In this document: piece after piece, positions 36,225 through 40,398 of the stretch
Position numbering within the stretch: the first letter of the stretch is position 1
How the letters are laid out: each line of letters begins with the position of its first letter
DNA from: an uncultured Pseudomonadota bacterium
GTDB taxonomy: Bacteria > Pseudomonadota > Gammaproteobacteria > Burkholderiales > SG8-39
Reading direction: 5' to 3'
DNA length: 40,398 nucleotides
Assembly (NCBI GenBank): GCA_903909415.1
Contig: CAIVVS010000225.1
Span: 1 to 40,398, forward strand
The notes under the pieces: generated by a model
The model's input: only the letters and a program-made list of their open reading frames with translations
What the model was told of the DNA's origin: nothing
Databases searched by the model: none
Made by a program: the position numbers and the translations under genes

Positions 36225-37175
36225 TCAGTCGAGCTTCGGCCAGGAGGCCGGGCGGGTGATGTCCTCCGCCACGGGCGCGCCGGCGGCGGCCACCTCGCTG
36301 CCGACCAGCACCACGATGTCGGCGCTGCCGCCCGAGTACCGCACCGGGCTGAGGTCGAAGTCGAACGTGCGCTCGGCGCCCTGGCGCGTCGCGAGCGCCA
36401 CCCGCACCCGTTCGCGCCGCCCCGACAACATCATCACCTGGTAGCGGTGCTTGATGCGCTCTTCCTCGTCCGGGCGCGCCAGCATGAACCAGTCGGCTCC
36501 CGCCGCCACCTGGGCGGGATTGAACAGCTTCAGGTGGCTTCCGCTTGCATAGACCACGCGCCCCTTCGCGTCGAGCACGGCGACCAGGTCGCCGGCATTC
36601 TCGGCGATGAACTGGAACACCTCCTCGCTCGCGTGCAGCGCGTTGAGCGTCTGCATGAACTTGCGGTTCTGCTGGTACAGCGTGAAGCCGACGAAGGCCA
36701 CGTACAGCCAGATGCCCATCGCGGTGGTCATGATGACCACCGGCCCGTTGTCGGGCTGGAACGGGAACCCGCGCACGCCACCCACCAGGATCGCGGCCAG
36801 CAGGCACGCGCCCACGCCCTTGGCGAACTGGCGGTATCCGCCGGAGGCCGCGTTGTTCAGCGACACCGCGCAAAGCATCGCGCAGGTCGGCCAGACCGCG
36901 TAGTCGAGCAGGCCGCAGGCGACGCCCAGGATCACGCCGTCCGCGACCAGGTTGCGCAGTTCAGCCTGCTTGGAGTGTCGCGCGTAGCAGGCGTGCAGGT
37001 AGGCGAGCACCGGCCAGGACACGAAGGCGAGCGCGCCGGCGAAGACCGCCAGCGTCGCTAACTGACGCTCCACGGCAATGGCCAGCAGAATGACGAACGC
37101 ATAACCGAACGACAGCGCACGCGGCAGCGCGTACAGCTTCGCCAGCCTGTGTGGTTCGGGCAGTTTCATATCCAT
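36225..37175 (-). CDS. MASE2-PAS membrane sensor protein without output domain
   Basis: 316 residues. Residues 10-165 match the MASE2 membrane sensor: YALPRAL, SWPVLAYL and AELRNLVADG with about five hydrophobic segments. A short helix (170-185) leads to a PAS domain at about 185-290 (FQFIAENAGDLVAVLDAKGRVVYAS). MASE2 is normally joined to a GGDEF or adenylate cyclase domain; here the protein ends 25 residues after PAS, and only 46 bases separate it from the convergent SDR gene, so no lost output domain is hidden in another frame. Start at 37175 or at the Met two codons later. It may signal through a partner protein. Confidence 0.82.
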   Translation of the reverse strand: MDMKLPEPHRLAKLYALPRALSFGYAFVILLAIAVERQLATLAVFAGALAFVSWPVLAYLHACYARHSKQAELRNLVADGVILGVACGLLDYAVWPTCAMLCAVSLNNAASGGYRQFAKGVGACLLAAILVGGVRGFPFQPDNGPVVIMTTAMGIWLYVAFVGFTLYQQNRKFMQTLNALHASEEVFQFIAENAGDLVAVLDAKGRVVYASGSHLKLFNPAQVAAGADWFMLARPDEEERIKHRYQVMMLSGRRERVRVALATRQGAERTFDFDLSPVRYSGGSADIVVLVGSEVAAAGAPVAEDITRPASWPKLD

Positions 37176-37322
37176 CCCGGGGACAGTTGCATGCGCCCGA
37201 CCGTTATGTGAAGGGTGGCCGGGACCGCGGGAGGGATACAGCAACTGCCGTGCCCGGCGGGCTGCCTCAACCGCGGGCGCAGGCACCAGCCGGGCGGGTG
37301 CCCGGTTCAGCGCGTTCCGTGC

Positions 37323-37345
37323 GAGGCCCCCGGGCCGGGGGCCTC
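37323..37345. terminator. GC-rich hairpin at the end of olsB
   Basis: GAGGCCCCCGG (37323-37333) and CCGGGGGCCTC (37335-37345) are perfect 11-base arms around one base, overlapping the olsB stop codon. No T-run follows on the minus strand, so termination strength is uncertain. Confidence 0.45.
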
Positions 37346-38183
37346 AGGCCGGCCCGGCCGCGGCGTCCGCCTCCACGGACTGCGTGGTTCCGGCCTCGCG
37401 CGCGCGCGGCGCGCCGTGGCCCGGCGCATCGGAGCCGCCGAAGAAGTGCCTCGCGTAACGCGCCTCGACCCGGGCCAGCGGCAGCAGCACCGGCAGGTCG
37501 GCCACGTTGAAGTCCGGGTCCCAGGACGGCTCCCCGCATACCCACGCGCCCATGCGCAGATAGCCCTTCACCAGCGGCGGCACCTGCGGCACGAAGCCCG
37601 CGGGCAGCTCGCGCATCGGCACGGGGACACGCGGGAACACCCGGTACTCCCGCGGGGCCAGTGCGTCGCGCGCGGCATGCCGCCATACGGCCGTCGCGGT
37701 GAGTCCGCCGTCGTGCATGGGAACGCTGGCGCAACCGAGGAGGAACTCGTGCCGCTGCTGCAGCATCCAGCGCGCGAGCGCCGACCACAGCAGGGAGATC
37801 ACCGCGCCGCCGCGGTACCCGGGGTGGATGCACGAGCGCCCGACCTCGACCAGGCCGGCCCGCAGGTGCTCGATGCGGTGCAGGTCGAACTCCTGCTCGG
37901 TGTAGCAGCCTCCCGCGGCGCACGCACCCGACGGCGGGAGGATCCGGTAGGTGCCGACCACCTCGCCGGTGTCGAGGTCCCGCACGATGAGGTGCTCGCA
38001 GAAGGGATCGAACCGGTCGCGGTCCAGCTCGTCCGGCGAGGACGCCAGTCGCGCGCCCTGTTCGCATGCGAAAACGCGCCAGCGCAGGCGCTGCGCGTCG
38101 CGCACGTCGGCTTCGCAGCGGGCCAGTCCCGCAACCAGGTTCCTGCCGGTGCGTGCGCCCTGCGCGGTATGCGTGACGATCAT
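37344..38183 (-). CDS. olsB: L-ornithine N-alpha-acyltransferase OlsB
   Basis: 279 residues, GNAT-related. LRWRVFACEQGARL, HLIVRDLDTGEVVGTYRIL and the signature VGRSCIHPGYRGGAVISLLWSALARWML are those of OlsB, which moves a 3-hydroxyacyl chain from ACP to ornithine to give lyso-ornithine lipid, the first step of this phosphorus-free membrane lipid; OlsA, needed for the second step, is not in the window. The C-terminus (about 255-279) is a variable tail. GGGGAG lies 8 bases before ATG 38183. Upstream are four PHO-box-like half-sites, in agreement with phosphate-starvation control of ornithine lipids known from other Proteobacteria. Confidence 0.85.
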   Translation of the reverse strand: MIVTHTAQGARTGRNLVAGLARCEADVRDAQRLRWRVFACEQGARLASSPDELDRDRFDPFCEHLIVRDLDTGEVVGTYRILPPSGACAAGGCYTEQEFDLHRIEHLRAGLVEVGRSCIHPGYRGGAVISLLWSALARWMLQQRHEFLLGCASVPMHDGGLTATAVWRHAARDALAPREYRVFPRVPVPMRELPAGFVPQVPPLVKGYLRMGAWVCGEPSWDPDFNVADLPVLLPLARVEARYARHFFGGSDAPGHGAPRAREAGTTQSVEADAAAGPA

Positions 38184-38217
38184 GATGCGGCTCCCCGAGG
38201 ATCGGCCGCGTCGGATT

Positions 38218-38270
38218 GTTGTACCCGGCAATGACAGCGCGGTGACATGCCCGTGAAACGTGGATGACAC
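38218..38270 (-). promoter_or_regulatory. Tandem PHO-box-like array and -10 of olsB
   Basis: On the minus strand four 7-base direct repeats occur with 4-base spacers: GTGTCAT (38270-38264), GTTTCAC (38259-38253), ATGTCAC (38248-38242) and CTGTCAT (38237-38231). The period is exactly 11 bases, the PhoB half-site spacing, and the last repeat equals the PHO-box consensus CTGTCAT. TACAAC (38223-38218) is a candidate -10, 7 bases further on and 34 bases before the olsB start. The array is also 45 bases upstream of the divergent dgkA. Confidence 0.7.
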
Positions 38271-38315
38271 GCCGGTGCGGGTACCATGCGGGCCGGACCC
38301 TGGAGAGACACGCAT

Positions 38316-38699
38316 ATGGATGAAAGTCCCTACAAGGGCAGGACCGGGTGGCGGCGGGTCGTCAGCGCCCTGGGCTACTCGATGCAGGGCCTGGCCTCCG
38401 CGCTGCGGCACGAGGACGCCTTCCGCCAGGAAGTCGCCCTCGCGCTGGTGCTCGTGCCGCTGGCCTTCTGGCTGGATGTGGGCGGCACCGCGCGGGCGCT
38501 GATGGTCGCGGCCGTGATGCTGGTCCTCGTGGTGGAGCTGCTCAATTCGGCGATCGAAGCCGCGGTGGACCGCGTCTCGCTGGACAGGCACCGGCTGTCC
38601 AAGCGCGCCAAGGACATCGGCAGCGCGGCGGTGCTGCTCAGCCTGCTGAACGTGTTGCTCGTCTGGGGTGCGATCCTCGCGGAACGCTACCTGGCGTGA
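38316..38699 (+). CDS. dgkA: Diacylglycerol kinase DgkA
   Basis: 127 residues with three membrane helices (about 36-54, 60-75 and 104-121) after an amphipathic N-terminus, as in E. coli DgkA (122 residues). VVELLNSAIEAAVDR holds the active-site E74, N77 and E81, and LSKRAKDIGSAAVLL the next conserved stretch. It phosphorylates diacylglycerol to phosphatidate in the inner membrane, recycling lipid turnover products. GGAGAG precedes the ATG. It shares its upstream region and the PHO-like array with olsB, which makes sense, since phosphate-free lipid remodelling generates diacylglycerol. Confidence 0.95.
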   Translation: MDESPYKGRTGWRRVVSALGYSMQGLASALRHEDAFRQEVALALVLVPLAFWLDVGGTARALMVAAVMLVLVVELLNSAIEAAVDRVSLDRHRLSKRAKDIGSAAVLLSLLNVLLVWGAILAERYLA

Positions 38700-38726
38700 C
38701 CGTCGCCAGCGCGTGCCGGAAACGGG

Positions 38727-39545
38727 CTAAGCGCGCGGTGCGCGGCGCGCGAGGAAATCCAGCGCCACCAGCGCTGCGTCGACGGTGAACAGGTCCGGCT
38801 GCTCCAGCATCTCCCGCAGGCGGGCCGCATCCACCGCTTCGAAGGACTGCACCTCGCCGTCCTGGTTGTCGGGAACGAACCTGCCGGGGAGTTCCAGGTC
38901 GAACACCGCGATGAGCTGCGAATCCACGCCCTCGTCGACCAGCCGGTCGAACGCGATGGTGCCCGCCGGCCGGGCGCGGCGCGCCAGCTCCGTGGGAATG
39001 CCGGCTTCCTCCCAGCATTCCTTGACCAGCGTTTCCAGTTCGTCCATGCCGGCGGCCACGCCGCCGGCCACGAGGTTGTCCAGCCGGCCAGGATCCACGG
39101 CCTTGCTCTCGCTGCGCCGCGCCACCCAGACGCGCTCCGCGCCGTCGGCCGCGCGCGACCAGCCGTTGAGGTGCGTCGCGTAGCCGGTGATGCCCAGCAG
39201 CATGCGCGCGGCGCGCTCCACGCGGAACGCCTCCGCGCCCAGCGGAGCGGGCGGCACCAGGATGCGCTCGTCGCGCCACCCGGGGACGTGGCCCAGGCCG
39301 CGCAGCCGCGCCAGCGCTGCGGCAAGCGCGTCACTGCGGCGCTGCGGCGTATCGAGGGCCGGCTGGAACTGCAGCGTGCCGTCCTGGAGCTGGAACAGGC
39401 CGGGCTGCGCGACCAGCAGGGGCAGGTGCCTGCGGTCCGCGCGCGCCACGGTGCGCCGACCCACGACCATGGGGACGACGGCACCCGGCTCCAGCGCCAG
39501 CGCGGCGCCCAGCCAGCCCGGTCGGGCCGCCAGGCCGGCCGACAA
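38727..39545 (-). CDS. Nudix hydrolase with DUF4743-type N-terminal domain
   Basis: About 272 residues from TTG at 39545; no ribosome-binding site is visible and the ATG at 39470 is too far in to keep the whole N-terminal domain. Residues 1-115 look like the DUF4743 region of eukaryotic and bacterial TNR3-type Nudix proteins, which act on thiamine pyrophosphate derivatives. The Nudix box reads GGVAAGMDELETLVKECWEEAG: the REUxEE core is kept as KECWEE, but the first Glu of the box is Met. LDNLVAGGVAAG and NQDGEVQSFE are typical of this subgroup. It starts 9 bases after the universal stress protein stop, on the same strand. Confidence 0.82.
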   Translation of the reverse strand: MSAGLAARPGWLGAALALEPGAVVPMVVGRRTVARADRRHLPLLVAQPGLFQLQDGTLQFQPALDTPQRRSDALAAALARLRGLGHVPGWRDERILVPPAPLGAEAFRVERAARMLLGITGYATHLNGWSRAADGAERVWVARRSESKAVDPGRLDNLVAGGVAAGMDELETLVKECWEEAGIPTELARRARPAGTIAFDRLVDEGVDSQLIAVFDLELPGRFVPDNQDGEVQSFEAVDAARLREMLEQPDLFTVDAALVALDFLARRAPRA

Positions 39546-39554
39546 GCAGCGGCC

Positions 39555-39986
39555 CTAGCGGATCATCACCACCGGCACCTTGGTCATGTGCAGCACCTTG
39601 GTGGCAGTGGAACCGAGCACGAGGTTGGATACCGCACCCAGGCCGCGCGTACCCATGTAGATGAAGTCGCAATCGAGCTCGGAGGCCATCCGCACGATGC
39701 ACTCGGCGACCTGCCCGACCTGGACATGCTCCTGGTACGGAATCCCGGCCTTTTCCAGGAGCTTTTCGGCTCCCTTGATCATCTGGCGCGACTCCTCGCG
39801 GTAGTACTTGTCCAGCATGTTCTTGCCGATCACGCGCGACATGCCGCCGACCTTCGGCACGGGCAGGTGCACCGTCAACAGGTGCACCGTGGGCTTCTCG
39901 CGGTACCAGGCGGCGGTTTCAACCAGTTTCTTGACGCCCCGGTTGGATGCGTCGGAACCATCAACGGCCAGCAGCACATTGAGCAC
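39555..39986 (-). CDS. Universal stress protein (UspA family, ATP-binding type)
   Basis: 143 residues, single domain. The N-terminus LNVLLAVDGSDASNRGVKKL and the C-terminal G112-x2-G115-x9-G125-S motif (MGTRGLGAVSNLVLGST) mark the ATP-binding subgroup. The start is GTG at 39986, with GAGGT 5 bases upstream; there is no in-frame ATG. It probably forms a transcript with the Nudix gene downstream. Its role is a general stress or dormancy response; no specific partner can be read here. Confidence 0.92.
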   Translation of the reverse strand: MLNVLLAVDGSDASNRGVKKLVETAAWYREKPTVHLLTVHLPVPKVGGMSRVIGKNMLDKYYREESRQMIKGAEKLLEKAGIPYQEHVQVGQVAECIVRMASELDCDFIYMGTRGLGAVSNLVLGSTATKVLHMTKVPVVMIR

Positions 39987-40034
39987 AGAATACCTCGTGG
40001 AGTTCGTTGCAGATGACGGGCGCCTGAGCGGTGG

Positions 40035-40398
40035 CTAAGGGCGCGCCCGGGAATCCGAAGTATGACAGAGCAGGCTTGTGTCGAGTACACCGGAGGGGTC
40101 GCCGGCGCGCAGCAAACCGAACACGCCGAAGGCGATCACGGCGATGCCCGCGAGCGCGCGCACGAGTGGGGCGCGACGCGCCTGCTGCAGGCGCGCGAGC
40201 AGGTTGCCGGCGGCCAGCAGCATGGGCACCGTGCCCAGCCCGAACGCCAGCATCACCGCGGCGCCGCCCGCCGCGCTGCCGGCAAGCATCGCAGTCGCGA
40301 ACATCGCATACACCATGCCGCAGGGCAGCAAGCCCCAGGCGAGCCCCGAAGCGTAGGCACGCGCCAGCACGGCGGCACGGCGCGCCCGGGGCGCCGGC
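40035..40398 (-). CDS. TauE/SafE (UreH-like) membrane protein, C-terminal part
   Basis: The frame is open to the right edge, so the N-terminal half lies outside. The last 120 residues include ASGLAWGLLPCGMVYAMFATAML (membrane helix with the conserved PCG), a second segment GAAVMLAFGLGTVPMLLAAGNLL and a third VRALAGIAVIAFGVFGLL. This is the six-helix sulfite exporter/UreH-like family, of which members near cytochrome cbb3 genes help metal handling or cytochrome assembly. The C-terminal tail ends with one Cys. Function not assignable from this part. Confidence 0.82.
   Translation of the reverse strand, partial: PAPRARRAAVLARAYASGLAWGLLPCGMVYAMFATAMLAGSAAGGAAVMLAFGLGTVPMLLAAGNLLARLQQARRAPLVRALAGIAVIAFGVFGLLRAGDPSGVLDTSLLCHTSDSRARP

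Overview
The window is about 70% G+C and carries three-base codon bias throughout. Eight periplasmic solute-binding proteins, five of them of the Bug/TctC type that is hugely expanded in Bordetella and relatives, together with OlsB, a MASE2 protein and many CoA-transferases, point to a Burkholderiales bacterium, most likely Alcaligenaceae. This placement is inferred from gene content only. No rRNA, tRNA, CRISPR array, transposase or phage gene was seen.

Layout. 1-4130: tail of an isochorismatase-family hydrolase, then a leftward group of a Bug protein, a CaiB-type CoA-transferase, a CMD-family protein and a LigI-like amidohydrolase. 4315-13383: a LysR regulator diverges from a rightward acyl-CoA module (crotonase, serine-less alpha/beta hydrolase, two Bug proteins, CoA-transferase, fused double acyl-CoA dehydrogenase, GST), closed by a bidirectional terminator. 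13450-16492: leftward branched-chain-type binding protein, TetR regulator with a histone-like tail, Bug protein. 16504-19813: MBL hydrolase, LysR regulator, and an NicX-like (2,5-dihydroxypyridine dioxygenase family) enzyme behind a strong promoter. 19866-24786: a Liv-type ABC transporter (LivF, fused LivM-LivG, LivH) with a divergent binding protein. 24818-30557: class II aldolase and NitT/TauT-type binding protein diverging from an operon of Rieske oxygenase alpha and beta, SDR and gentisate-dioxygenase-like cupin. 30558-36178: a 126-bp tandem repeat, TauD-family oxygenase, Bug protein, a molybdenum hydroxylase large subunit and an SDR. 36225-40398: housekeeping-like genes (MASE2-PAS protein, OlsB, DgkA, Nudix, universal stress protein, TauE/SafE).

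The first 36 kb reads as a catabolic island: uptake receptors, CoA activation, beta-oxidation-like steps, and oxygenolytic attack on aromatic or N-heteroaromatic rings. An 18-bp operator-like sequence is shared by the NicX-like gene and the Rieske operon (16 of 18 identical), so these two ring-attacking units, 8 kb apart, may form one regulon. A 17-bp AT-rich sequence is likewise shared exactly by two other catabolic gene starts 33 kb apart. In the housekeeping part, four PHO-box-like half-sites with an exact 11-bp period lie between olsB and dgkA, suggesting phosphate control of ornithine-lipid synthesis.

Functions are assigned by reading protein sequence and motifs; no database search was run, and substrates are not known for any of the catabolic enzymes. 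No gene-free stretch exceeds 300 bases; the longest are 26569-26840 and 30558-30826, both described below.
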